The translations under genes were made by a program, and so were the position numbers. From positions 62,001-126,000 of the forward strand of contig NZ_JAGTJJ010000001.1 of the NCBI RefSeq assembly GCF_028435365.1: a stretch of 64,000 nt of DNA, written 5' to 3'. This DNA is from Polyangium jinanense (GTDB taxonomy: Bacteria; Myxococcota; Polyangia; Polyangiales; Polyangiaceae). Shown in pieces: positions 43,507 to 52,095 of the stretch. Numbering within the stretch: position 1 is the first letter of the stretch; each line of letters begins with the position of its first letter. Below the pieces are notes generated by a model. It saw only the letters and a program-made list of their open reading frames with translations. It ran no database searches and had not been told where the DNA came from.

Positions 43507-44820
43507 ATGCAAAAGGAATCGCAGGTGAGCGCTCCGCCTCCCAGGAGGTGGTTGCAAGGCGGGAGCGTCGCGCGCGCGCTCCTCGGGGGTATTTTCGCCG
43601 TGGGCCTCGTCGCAGGCTGCGAGCGAATCGCATTTTACTCGACGGGCCGTCCCCCGCCGGATTCGAATGCGGGCTCCACGACCGCCTCGTCCTCGACCGG
43701 CGGCAGCAGCGGCGATCCGACGGGCGGAATGAACACCGTGACCCGCGCGACGCTGCTCGACGCCATTGCCACGTGCAACCTCGAGCTCCTCGACGCATTC
43801 CAGAAAGCCGCAGAGGAGCTCGCCACGGAGGCCGCCGAAGCCAAGATGAACCCCGCGGGCCGCGTCGAGGCGCAGGCCGCGTGGGTCAAAGCCATCGACC
43901 TCTGGCAACGCGCCGAGCCCTTCCAGTTCGGCCCCGGCGGCCCCACGAACACGCCCGGCGGCCAGGGCCTGCGGGACACCCTTTACTCCTGGCCGCTCGT
44001 GAGCCGTTGCCTCGTCGAGCAAAACATCGTTTCGAAGGCGTACGAGGCGCCCGATTTCGGCACCACCGCGCTCATCAACATGCGTGGCCTCGCCGCCGCC
44101 GAATACCTCCTCTTCTACACGGGCACGGACAACGCCTGCAGCCCCGCGACGGGCATCAACGCCACGGGCTCGTGGGCCGCCCTGAGCGCAGACGAGCTCG
44201 CCTCGCGAAAGGCCGCGTATGCGTCGTCCGTCTCGACGGGCATCGCCGCAATGGCTGGCAAGCTCCTCGGCGCCTGGCGTCCGGGCGATGGGGATTTCGC
44301 CGCGCAACTCAGGGACCCGGGCAAGAACGGCTCGGTCTACACGACGGAGCAGATGGCCCTCAATGCGGTGAGCGATGCGATGTTCCACGTCGAGACGCAC
44401 GTGAAGGACCTGAAGCTCGCGCGTCCGCTCGGCATCCTGGATTGCAGCAACGCGACCTGCCCGGAGGCCGTCGAATCCCGCTTCGCCCGCCGATCGCGGC
44501 CGCACGTGCGAAACAACCTCGTCGGCTTCCGCATGCTGATGAGCGGCTGCAAGGACGGCGAGGGCGTGGGCTTCGACGACGTGCTCGTCGCGATCGGCGC
44601 GACCGCGCTCGCCGAGAAAATGAACGCGGACGTGAATGCCGCCATCGCCGCGGCCGATGCCATCCCGGCCGACGATCTCGCCCAGGCCATCGCGGAAACC
44701 CCCGAGAGCGTGAAGCAGCTCCACGACGCCGTGAAGCGAATCACCGACAGCCTCAAGACCGAGTTCGTCACGGTGCTCGATCTCGAGCTCCCGCAGATCG
44801 TGGAAGGGGACAATGACTGA
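43507..44820 (+). CDS. Imelysin family lipoprotein (IrpA/M75-like)
   Basis: 437 aa from the ATG at 43507 (GGAAGAGG, 6-nt spacing); an ATG at 43501 is equally in frame. The lipobox is VGLVAGC. The linker is Ser/Gly-rich. The imelysin helical domain has LLDAIATCNLELLDAFQKAA, VKAIDLWQRAEPFQFGPGG and the family signature MRGLAAAEYLLFYTG, then VETHVKDLKLARPLGI and GFRMLMSGC. Imelysins such as EfeO and IrpA bind iron in the envelope. The stop overlaps the next start (8 bp), and the third gene is a TonB receptor, so an iron-uptake operon is inferred. The promoter carries operator 2. Confidence 0.88.
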   Translation: MQKESQVSAPPPRRWLQGGSVARALLGGIFAVGLVAGCERIAFYSTGRPPPDSNAGSTTASSSTGGSSGDPTGGMNTVTRATLLDAIATCNLELLDAFQKAAEELATEAAEAKMNPAGRVEAQAAWVKAIDLWQRAEPFQFGPGGPTNTPGGQGLRDTLYSWPLVSRCLVEQNIVSKAYEAPDFGTTALINMRGLAAAEYLLFYTGTDNACSPATGINATGSWAALSADELASRKAAYASSVSTGIAAMAGKLLGAWRPGDGDFAAQLRDPGKNGSVYTTEQMALNAVSDAMFHVETHVKDLKLARPLGILDCSNATCPEAVESRFARRSRPHVRNNLVGFRMLMSGCKDGEGVGFDDVLVAIGATALAEKMNADVNAAIAAADAIPADDLAQAIAETPESVKQLHDAVKRITDSLKTEFVTVLDLELPQIVEGDND

Positions 44821-46237
44821 ACGAGCCGAAGCGGTCCCCCCGGGCCGCCTCGCGCGGCTCGCGTCCCTCCTCCTCCGCCCCGAGGACGCCGCGGCACTTG
44901 CCGCGTTCCGATTCTGCTTCGGTGTCCTCGGCTGCGTGAGCGCGATCCGCTTCCTCGCGTATGGCTGGGTGGACGAGTTCTTCGTAAAACCCCGGTTTTT
45001 CCTGTCCTACTGGGGTTTCGATTGGCTCGCGCCGCTCTCCGCGCGGGGCATGCACGCGCTCTTCGTAGCGCTCGCCGTGGTGAGCGCGTGCGTGGCGGTC
45101 GGCTTCCTTTATCGCGCCGCGATCGTCCTCTTCCTGCTCGGCTTCACCTACGTCCAGCTCCTCGACGTCACGAACTACCTCAACCATTACTACCTCGTCA
45201 GCCTGCTCGCGCTCCTCCTCTCCTTCATGCCCCTCCACCGCGCGTATTCGGTGGACGCTTGGCTCTTCCCCAAGCAAAGGAGCGCGACCTTGCCAGCGTG
45301 GTGCACGTATCTGCTCCGCGTCCAGGTCGGCGCCGTCTACTTCTTCGCGGGCCTCGCGAAGGTCAACAGCGATTGGCTCCTCCACGCGCAGCCGCTCAAC
45401 ATCTGGCTCTCGTCGCGCACGTACCTGCCGATCATCGGACCGCTGCTCGGCGAGCGCTGGGTCGCCTTCGCCATGAGCTGGGCCGGTTGCCTCTTCGACC
45501 TCACCGTCGTGGCTTTTTTGCTGACGCCGAGGACCCGCGTCGCCGCGTATGCCGTCGTCCTCTTCTTCCACGGGGTTACAAAACTCCTCTTTCCGATCGG
45601 CATGTTCCCGGCGATCATGGTCGTCGCGGCGCTCGTGTTTTTCTCGCCAAGCTGGCCGCGGAACCTCGCCCGTTTCTTCCGCCGCCGCGCCTCCGCGCCC
45701 GCCCCTGCCCTGCCCGCGCCCGCCGCCGCGCCCCTCCCCCGCTTCTTCGGCGCGCGCGTCGCGGTGGCTGCCTGTTATTGCGCCTTCCAGCTCCTCTGGC
45801 CCCTCCGGACGCACCTCTATGGGGGCAACGTCCTCTGGCACGAGCAGGGAATCCGGTTTTCCTGGCGCGTCATGCTCCGCGAGAAAAACGGGAGCGTCAC
45901 GTATCTCGTGACGGACCCGCGGACGGGCCGCACCCAGGAGGTCCCCCCGCGCAAGTACCTCAATGGCAGGCAGGAGCGCGATTTCTCCACGCAGCCCGAC
46001 CTCATCCTGCGGCTCGCGCAACAGATCGCTCTTGATTTCGAGGCGCGCGAGGGCGTGCGCCCGATCGTCCGGGCGCACGCGCCCGTATCCCTCAATGGCC
46101 GTCCGGCGGAGCTGCTCATCGATCCGACGGTCGATCTCGCGTCCATCTCCGACGGGCTCGCCAAGGCCACCTGGATCCGGCCCGTCCCCACGGCACCTCC
46201 CATTCACCTCGAGTCCCTGGCATGGCATCGCCCCTGA
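44813..46237 (+). CDS. HTTM-domain membrane protein (vitamin K gamma-carboxylase-like)
   Basis: 474 aa. At least eight hydrophobic segments are visible (LFVALAVVSACVAVGFLY, AIVLFLLGFTYVQLLDVT, LLALLLSFMPLHRAYSVDAW, VAFAMSWAGCLFDLTVVAFL). The HTTM hallmark GAVYFFAGLAKVNSDWL, with a Lys in the catalytic region, is present, along with the start-proximal FRFCFGVLGCVSAIRF. About 120 C-terminal residues form a soluble beta-rich domain (FSWRVMLREKNGSVTYLVTD). Human GGCX carboxylates Glu, but bacterial relatives are mostly uncharacterised. Here it is coupled to the imelysin gene and overlaps the TonB receptor gene by 16 bp. Confidence 0.85.
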   Translation: MTERAEAVPPGRLARLASLLLRPEDAAALAAFRFCFGVLGCVSAIRFLAYGWVDEFFVKPRFFLSYWGFDWLAPLSARGMHALFVALAVVSACVAVGFLYRAAIVLFLLGFTYVQLLDVTNYLNHYYLVSLLALLLSFMPLHRAYSVDAWLFPKQRSATLPAWCTYLLRVQVGAVYFFAGLAKVNSDWLLHAQPLNIWLSSRTYLPIIGPLLGERWVAFAMSWAGCLFDLTVVAFLLTPRTRVAAYAVVLFFHGVTKLLFPIGMFPAIMVVAALVFFSPSWPRNLARFFRRRASAPAPALPAPAAAPLPRFFGARVAVAACYCAFQLLWPLRTHLYGGNVLWHEQGIRFSWRVMLREKNGSVTYLVTDPRTGRTQEVPPRKYLNGRQERDFSTQPDLILRLAQQIALDFEAREGVRPIVRAHAPVSLNGRPAELLIDPTVDLASISDGLAKATWIRPVPTAPPIHLESLAWHRP

Positions 46238-48501
46238 TTCGACGCACGACGCTCCCCGCGCTCCTTTTGCTCTCGTTCTCGCCCGCGGCGCTCGCCCAGA
46301 CCCAAGGCGAACCGCCGCCTCTGCCGCCGCCCGAAGCCGCCCCGCCGCCCGAGGGCTCGCCGCCAAACGCTGCGGCGGAGGATCCGAATGCGAAAAACGC
46401 CGAGCCTCCTCCCCCCATTGAAATCTCGGTCGTCGGCACGCGCCTCCAGCAGACGAGCGGCTCGGCGCACGTGGTGACGACGAAGCAGCTCCAGCGCTTC
46501 AAGTACGACGATCCCCACAAGATCCTGCTCGCCGTCCCCGGCGTCTACGTCCGCGAGGAGGACGGCTTCGGCTTGCGCCCGAACATCGGCATTCGTGGCG
46601 CCGTCTCCGATCGAAGCAAGAAGGTCACGATCATGGAGGACGGCGTCCTCCTCGGGCCGGCGCCCTACTCGGCGCCCGCCGCGTATTACTTCCCGCTCAT
46701 CGGCCGCATGGATGCGGTGCGCGTGGTGAAGGGCCCCTCGGCAATCAGTTATGGCCCGCATACGGTCGGCGGCGCCATCGACATGACCACGGCCGCCATT
46801 CCCTCCGAGCGTCGCGGCATGCTCGACGTCTCGTTCGGCCAGTACATGTTCCGCAAGGTGCACGCGCGACAAGGAATCGCCGACGACAAATACGGCGTCC
46901 TCCTCGAAGCCGTGCACGTCGCGAACAATGGGTTCAAGGAGCTCGACGGGGGCGGCGACACCGGGTTTGCCCGGACCGACGTCATGATGAAGGGGCGATA
47001 CACCTTCGATCCCGTGGGCTCTGTGGTGAACGAGCTCGAGCTCAAGGTGGGCTACCAGAACGAACTCTCGAACGAGACGTACCTGGGCCTCAGCGATGCG
47101 GACTTCCGGGCGACGCCGTATCGCCGTTACGGGGCGAGCCGGCTCGATCGCATGGAATGGAACCGCACGCAATTCCAGCTCACGCACCGCGCGCGCTTCC
47201 GCCCGAACCTGGAGGTCACGACGATCGCCTATCGCCACGACCTGCATCGGGCCTGGCGCAAGGTGAACGGGTTCCGCGGCACCTCGGTCGCCGACGTCCT
47301 TTCGAACCCCACCGATCCGCGCAATGCCCTCTACTACGGCGTCCTCACGGGCGCCATCGCCCCGAGCACGGACGACGAGACGCTCATGATCGGGCCGAAC
47401 GACCGGACGTTCGTCTCGCAAGGCCTCCAATCCACCGTGTCGTGGCGCCCCAAAACGGGCCCGATCTCCCACCGGATCGAGTATGGCGTCCGCCTCCATT
47501 ACGACTCGATCCGCCGCCAGCATACCCAGGACGGCTTCCTGATCGAGGGCGGCAACCCGATCCCCGAGGGGCGCCCCACGGAGACGACCGCCGACAACGA
47601 CGCGTACACCCACGCCCTCTCGATGTACGCGACCGACGCGGCGACCTGGGGCCCGCTCACCCTCACGGCCGGCGCGCGGCTCGAATCGATCCGCAGCGTG
47701 CTCGAGAATCACCTCACGGGTGAAGAGAACCTGACCATCCAGCAGGTCGTCCTCCCCGGCGCGGGCGTCTTCCTTGCATTGCCGCGCGATTTCGGACTTC
47801 TCTTCGGCGTGCATCAGGGCTTCTCCCCCATCCCGCCGGGGCAAAACGACCTCGTCCGGCCCGAGAAGAGCTGGAACTACGAGGCCGGCGTACGCTGGGC
47901 GCCGAAGCGCGTGCGCGCCGAGATCATCGGCTTCTACAGCGATTACAAGAACCTCACGAACCTGTGCTCCTTCTCCTCGGGCTGCGTGCAGGAGAACCTC
48001 GACCAGCAGACCGACGGCGGACAGGCGCGCGTACTCGGCTTCGAAGCGTATGCCGAGAGCGAGATCAAGCTGCGGGAAAACCTCGCGCTCCCCGGCCGAT
48101 TGAGCTGGACCTATACGAACGCGCAGTTCACGAACACCTTCCAATCCACCGATCCCATCTTCGGCGACGTCGAGGCGGGCGACGAGCTGCCGTATGTCCC
48201 GAAGCACCAGGTCGCGGCGTCGATCGGCGTCGAGACGCCGCGCTGGGGCGTGAACGTGGGCTGCACGTACACGAGCCGCATGCGGGAGCTCGCCTCGCAA
48301 GGCGAACCCGCGCCGGGCACGGCGACGGACGATTATTTCCTCCTCGACGCCTCCGTGAACGTCCGTCCCCTGAAATGGTTGACGATTTACGCGCTCGGAC
48401 GGAACCTGCTCGACAACGCCTACATCGCCTCCCGCCGTCCTTATGGCGCTCGCCCCGGCGCTCCGCGCTGGCTACAGGCGGGCGCGCGCCTCGACTTCTG
48501 A
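46222..48501 (+). CDS. TonB-dependent receptor, FecA-like
   Basis: 759 aa. The signal peptide (LIRRTTLPALLLLSFSPAAL) and a Pro-rich linker are followed by the plug: IEISVVGTRLQQTSGSAHVV, ILLAVPGVYVREEDGFGLRP, NIGIRGAVSDRSKKVTIMED, RVVKGPSAISYGPHTVGGAI. The 22-strand barrel follows (AGARLESIRSVLENHLTGEE, GVHQGFSPIPPGQNDLVRPE) and ends with a C-terminal aromatic (LQAGARLDF). The GFSP/PGQNDLVRPEKSWNYEAG segment is common in siderophore-iron receptors. It sits in the outer membrane and should import a ferric chelate using TonB-ExbBD encoded elsewhere. It is the last gene of the imelysin operon, 61 bp from the methyltransferase. Confidence 0.92.
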   Translation: MASPLIRRTTLPALLLLSFSPAALAQTQGEPPPLPPPEAAPPPEGSPPNAAAEDPNAKNAEPPPPIEISVVGTRLQQTSGSAHVVTTKQLQRFKYDDPHKILLAVPGVYVREEDGFGLRPNIGIRGAVSDRSKKVTIMEDGVLLGPAPYSAPAAYYFPLIGRMDAVRVVKGPSAISYGPHTVGGAIDMTTAAIPSERRGMLDVSFGQYMFRKVHARQGIADDKYGVLLEAVHVANNGFKELDGGGDTGFARTDVMMKGRYTFDPVGSVVNELELKVGYQNELSNETYLGLSDADFRATPYRRYGASRLDRMEWNRTQFQLTHRARFRPNLEVTTIAYRHDLHRAWRKVNGFRGTSVADVLSNPTDPRNALYYGVLTGAIAPSTDDETLMIGPNDRTFVSQGLQSTVSWRPKTGPISHRIEYGVRLHYDSIRRQHTQDGFLIEGGNPIPEGRPTETTADNDAYTHALSMYATDAATWGPLTLTAGARLESIRSVLENHLTGEENLTIQQVVLPGAGVFLALPRDFGLLFGVHQGFSPIPPGQNDLVRPEKSWNYEAGVRWAPKRVRAEIIGFYSDYKNLTNLCSFSSGCVQENLDQQTDGGQARVLGFEAYAESEIKLRENLALPGRLSWTYTNAQFTNTFQSTDPIFGDVEAGDELPYVPKHQVAASIGVETPRWGVNVGCTYTSRMRELASQGEPAPGTATDDYFLLDASVNVRPLKWLTIYALGRNLLDNAYIASRRPYGARPGAPRWLQAGARLDF

Positions 48502-48562
48502 ACGTCCCTGCCGACATCTTGGCCCGCGCCCGCGCTCCCTGCTAGGAGCCGTTCGCCCCCTC

Positions 48563-49639
48563 ATGTCGAGCCAACCCTCGCCCCTCCCGCCCGCGCGCCG
48601 CGGCGCCTATTTCATCGGCGACAACCTCGACGTCCTGCGGGAGCACGTCCCGGACGCGTCGGTTGATCTGGTCTACCTGGATCCCCCGTTTCAAAGCGGA
48701 AGGACGTACCACCTCTACACAGGTGTCGCGGCGGACGAACCTGGCGCGGTCGCGTTCGACGATACGTGGTCCTGGGGCGATGCCGCCGCGCGCGCGCTCG
48801 CGGCCCTCGTCGCCCAGGGCGAGCCCGTCGGGCGCGCGCTCGCGGGCCTCCACGGCTTCCTCGGCCCGTGCGACATGATGGCCTACCTCGCCATGATGGC
48901 GCCTCGTCTCGTCGAGATGCGCCGCGTCCTCCGGGCCACGGGCAGCGTCTTTTTGCATTGCGACCCCACCGCGAGCCATTACCTCAAGATCCTGATGGAC
49001 GCGGTCTTCGGGCCGGAGTGCTTCCGCAACGAGATCATCTGGCGCTACCGCCGCTGGCCCGCCCGCGCGCGGCGCTTCCAGCGCATGCACGACGTGCTCC
49101 TCTTCTACACGCGCGAGGCCTCGAACGAGCATACGTTCCACGCGCTCTACGGGTACGAAGAGCTCGCGGAGTCCACGAAAAAGACGTTCGGCACGAAAAA
49201 GCAGCGCGCGGATTTCTCCGCCGGGCACAGAAAGCCCGGCGTCTCGGACGAGGAGACGAAAGGGCCGCCGCTCTCCGACGTCTGGGAGATCGGCGTGATC
49301 GCGGCGAAGGGCAAAGAGCGGCTCGGCTATCCGACGCAAAAGCCCGAGGCGCTGCTCGAACGTGTCGTCCTCTCCGCCAGCAACGAGGGCGACGTCGTGC
49401 TCGATCCCTTCTGCGGCTCGGGGACGACCCTCAGCGTGGCCACGCGGCTCGGGCGTCGCTTCCTCGGGATCGACCGGAGCCCCGAGTCGAGGCGTGTCGT
49501 CGAGGAGCGGCTCGGGCGCGCGTTCGGCGAGGCGATCGATTGGGAGATCGTCGATTGCGCGGAGAGTCGGCCGAAGCCGCTCGTGCGCACGGACGCCGGA
49601 AGGACGGGCGAGCGAGAGAATCGGCCGCGGGTGGCTTGA
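48563..49639 (+). CDS. Solitary site-specific DNA methyltransferase (beta class, N6-A or N4-C)
   Basis: 358 aa from the ATG at 48563. Motif IV is DLVYLDPPFQSGRTY and motif I DPFCGSGTTLSVA lies near the C-terminus, the order of the beta class. Between them are the segment FRNEIIWRYRRWPARARRF and a lid-like TFGTKKQRADFS. The YPTQKPEALLERVV segment also belongs to this family. It transfers methyl from SAM to adenine N6 or cytosine N4; the recognition site cannot be read. No restriction endonuclease gene is adjacent, so it may be an orphan or regulatory enzyme. The neighbours are a TonB receptor and a family of secreted proteins, not a defence locus. Confidence 0.9.
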   Translation: MSSQPSPLPPARRGAYFIGDNLDVLREHVPDASVDLVYLDPPFQSGRTYHLYTGVAADEPGAVAFDDTWSWGDAAARALAALVAQGEPVGRALAGLHGFLGPCDMMAYLAMMAPRLVEMRRVLRATGSVFLHCDPTASHYLKILMDAVFGPECFRNEIIWRYRRWPARARRFQRMHDVLLFYTREASNEHTFHALYGYEELAESTKKTFGTKKQRADFSAGHRKPGVSDEETKGPPLSDVWEIGVIAAKGKERLGYPTQKPEALLERVVLSASNEGDVVLDPFCGSGTTLSVATRLGRRFLGIDRSPESRRVVEERLGRAFGEAIDWEIVDCAESRPKPLVRTDAGRTGERENRPRVA

Positions 49640-49948
49640 GCCGCGTCGGATGTCGCCTCGATTCGAGGAGGCGTCCCATGGCCCCCGGACGCGCTCGAAT
49701 CCCCTGAACGAATCCCGCGCGCTTTCCCGCGGCGTCGAGGACGCCCTTCCCTCATCCGTCTCCGCGCACATGGCCCGATAGAGACATTCGAGAGCTCGCT
49801 CGTTGACCGGGACGGATGCCTCTCTTAAGTGCATGCGAGAGGTCGCTGGGTCGTCGTCTGCCGAAAAGACCCTGGAGTGGATGGCGAAACAGTAGAGCCT
49901 CGTGATGGGGGACCGAAGCGCTCGCAGGGCGAGCAGGGGGGGTGTGCA
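49640..49948. other. 309-bp gap with candidate promoter for the Cys-rich cluster
   Basis: TTGACC (49803-49808), a 16- or 17-bp spacer and TTAAGT/TAAGTG (49825-49831) lie about 120 bp before the first Cys-rich gene. A frame opening at 49829 reads into that gene but has no ribosome-binding site. No gene was found in the rest of the gap. Confidence 0.35.
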
Positions 49949-50644
49949 ATGAAGTGCCGTTCAGGAATGCTGGGTGCAATGGTGGGAATCGGCCTGACGC
50001 TGGGCTCCGCCGCGGCCTTCGCCCGGCCTCCCGGCTGCAACTCGGGCTCTGCGGCGACGATGTACGACGTGGGGGTCGCCAATGGCCGTAGCCTCACGGC
50101 GCGGGCCTGGGCGCAGGTGAACGATTGCTTCGCGCTCGAGTCCTTCTACAACCTGATCGAGGATGCACTGGATCTGCTCAGTGTGGCCCCGGGCTCGGGG
50201 AGGCTCGCCGCCTGCCGCATCGGCGGAACCGGCGACGGCATCTTCCAGAAGCTCCTGGATATCGACAACACGTGCACGAACCAGTGTATCCAGACCGGCG
50301 AGCAGATCGGCGACGTCATGGCGAGACTTTATTGCTTGATTTCCATCGCTCTCGGCGGCATCGCCCCCGCGCCTCAATTCATTCAAGGGCCCCTCGGGAT
50401 CTGCGGGATCAACATGAGGCTCACGTGCGAGACGACGTTCTTCGCCACTGCTCAGAGCTACCCGGGCTGCGGCCCGTACACGCGAGGGATGTTCGAGGCT
50501 TCGTACAGGACCGAGATGAACAACGCCTGCTACGCGCCGCCTCCGATCAGCATCGGGGCCCTCGCGCCCGCGGATAGCCCGGAGATCCGGCTGGCGGAGC
50601 TCTGGAGCCGGATGAACATCGCGCTTTACACGCCCGCGGAGTAG
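49949..50644 (+). CDS. Secreted Cys-rich protein 1 (tandem paralogue family)
   Basis: 231 aa. The signal peptide (GMLGAMVGIGLTLGSAAAFA) is followed by a mature part with 10 Cys. It begins CNSGSAATMYDVGVANGRSL then RAWAQVNDC. A second conserved block is ACRIGGTGDGIFQKLLDI with DNTCTNQC, then IGDVMARLYCLISIALGG and ICGINMRLTC. The same skeleton recurs in the next gene, and more loosely in the third. I do not recognise the family. The even Cys count and export signal suggest disulfide bonds and an extracytoplasmic site. It is separated from the second paralogue by a strong hairpin (50683-50715). Confidence 0.8.
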   Translation: MKCRSGMLGAMVGIGLTLGSAAAFARPPGCNSGSAATMYDVGVANGRSLTARAWAQVNDCFALESFYNLIEDALDLLSVAPGSGRLAACRIGGTGDGIFQKLLDIDNTCTNQCIQTGEQIGDVMARLYCLISIALGGIAPAPQFIQGPLGICGINMRLTCETTFFATAQSYPGCGPYTRGMFEASYRTEMNNACYAPPPISIGALAPADSPEIRLAELWSRMNIALYTPAE

Positions 50645-50682
50645 CGGAACGGGAAGCGAAAGGCACGCCCGGAGCACGGAAG

Positions 50683-50715
50683 CCCAGGCTGCGCGAGGGT
50701 CTCGCGCAGCCTGGG
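50683..50715. terminator. 15-bp perfect hairpin between paralogues 1 and 2
   Basis: CCCAGGCTGCGCGAG, loop GGT, CTCGCGCAGCCTGGG: 15 perfect pairs and 3 unpaired bases, starting 39 bp after the first stop. There is no U-tract, so it is not a canonical intrinsic terminator. It may stabilise or process the transcript. Confidence 0.6.
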
Positions 50716-50778
50716 ACGGCGCCGAGATTGCAGGGCGAGCCCCTTGTCGAGGTTCTGTGTCTGTGAGGGGAGGACGAA

Positions 50779-51357
50779 ATGAAGAAGCGCGGACAATTCG
50801 GTATGTTTTTCGGTGTCGCAATGCTTTCTCTGGTCGCGACGGGCGCGCGTCCTGCCTTTGCGGCGCCGCCCCCGGCCTGCGACACCGACACGTTGCAGCG
50901 CATGTACGAGGTCGGGTACCAGAACGGCCAGAGCCTCCTGCAGCGCGCCTGGAGCCGGATCAATCGCTGCAGCAAGCTCCGGGATTTCCGCGAAATCGTG
51001 CGTAGCACCTTCGCGGAGGCAGCGGTCCCGACCACGAGCATGATGGTCGCCTGCCGCATGAGCGGCATGCACGACGGCTACTACGACGCGATCGCGGCGA
51101 TCGACAGCTCCTGCCGCACCTGCGTCCTGCAGCAGGACTGGGCCGTGGGCGATTATGCGGCCCATACGTACTGCGCGCTCGGGGGCCTCTCGATTCCGGT
51201 GGAGCAGTTCTCCTCGGGTCCCCGCCGCGTCTGCGGCGCGGCCGCCCGGATGCAGTGTCGCCGCCAGTTCGACCAGTCGGCGCGAAATACCTGCGGCGAA
51301 CTGATGAGCACGAATCCACCGGACAGGTTCCGCTCGCTGGCCTGCACCGGCGAATAG
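50779..51357 (+). CDS. Secreted Cys-rich protein 2 (tandem paralogue family)
   Basis: 192 aa from an ATG with a strong site (GGGGAGGACGAA). The signal peptide MFFGVAMLSLVATGARPAFA precedes a mature part with 10 Cys. Shared blocks with protein 1: CDTDTLQRMYEVGYQNGQSL then RAWSRINRC; ACRMSGMHDGYYDAIAAI with DSSCRTC; VGDYAAHTYCALGG; VCGAAARMQC. It is shorter at the C-terminus (ends CTGE). No catalytic motif is seen. The close copy and its own ribosome-binding site suggest a retained duplication. Function unknown. Confidence 0.8.
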   Translation: MKKRGQFGMFFGVAMLSLVATGARPAFAAPPPACDTDTLQRMYEVGYQNGQSLLQRAWSRINRCSKLRDFREIVRSTFAEAAVPTTSMMVACRMSGMHDGYYDAIAAIDSSCRTCVLQQDWAVGDYAAHTYCALGGLSIPVEQFSSGPRRVCGAAARMQCRRQFDQSARNTCGELMSTNPPDRFRSLACTGE

Positions 51358-51414
51358 CCACCCCGGGCTTCGCCCACGTCCGGCGATCCTCCTCGAACTA
51401 CGGAAAAACCTCCC

Positions 51415-52095
51415 ATGAAGATCCTTGCAGCCATGCTCGCATCGTCGATCGTTGGCCTCGGACACGCGCCGGAGGCCTGGGCGGAGCCCCCCTTCGTCCC
51501 TCGGAAATGCCGGGGCTCCGCGGAGAAGGCGGGCTTCGAGGCGGGCCGCGGCCCCGGGCGCGCCATCGCGCGGGAGGAGGTCGAGCACGCCCATGTCTGC
51601 GAGCGCCTCGACCGCGTCGCGGAACGCATGATGAGGAAAGCGCGCCGATCGCCGCGCGGGCTACGGAACAACCCCCGCGCGATCTGCGAATACGCCGGGA
51701 CGGTCCAGGGCATTTACGAGGCGCTGCATGGCGTCTGGGGCCGGTGCAGCGCCTATTGTTGCAGCGAGGGGAAGATCGTCGGCGAGATCGGCGCTGAGCT
51801 CTATTGCCATCTCTCCATCGCCCTGGATGGCCTGGGCGTGACCGACTACCTGCCCCGCAAGCCGCCGTCGCTTTGCGGCGCGGCATTCGAATCCTGCTGC
51901 GAGTCGCGCTTCGGCGAGGTCACGCAGAGCTACGCCGATCCGGAGGGACAGCAGTGCCGCACGTACACGGAGGGCGCGTACCTCTCCGCGTGGGAGCAAT
52001 CGCTGAACGATCAGTGCGCGTACGCGATCGAGACCCCGGCGATCACGCCCGACGCGTCGCCCTCGTCACCGCAGGATCCCCTCGACCTTCGATAA
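51415..52095 (+). CDS. Secreted Cys-rich protein 3 (diverged member)
   Basis: 226 aa. The signal peptide (ILAAMLASSIVGLGHAPEAW then AEPP) is followed by 12 Cys. Equivalent blocks are looser: ICEYAGTVQGIYEALHGV, then CSAYCC, IVGEIGAELYCHLSIALDG, LCGAAFESCC. The first block (CRGSAEKAGFEAGRGPGRAI) keeps only the position of the Cys and the G-x-x-x-G. It lies 57 bp after protein 2 with a poor ribosome site and overlaps the convergent FabZ-like gene by 30 bp at the 3' end. Function unknown. Confidence 0.75.
   Translation: MKILAAMLASSIVGLGHAPEAWAEPPFVPRKCRGSAEKAGFEAGRGPGRAIAREEVEHAHVCERLDRVAERMMRKARRSPRGLRNNPRAICEYAGTVQGIYEALHGVWGRCSAYCCSEGKIVGEIGAELYCHLSIALDGLGVTDYLPRKPPSLCGAAFESCCESRFGEVTQSYADPEGQQCRTYTEGAYLSAWEQSLNDQCAYAIETPAITPDASPSSPQDPLDLR

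Noticed and set aside
48563..49639. Restriction-modification system
   Set aside because: No endonuclease-like gene lies on either side; only the methyltransferase is seen.
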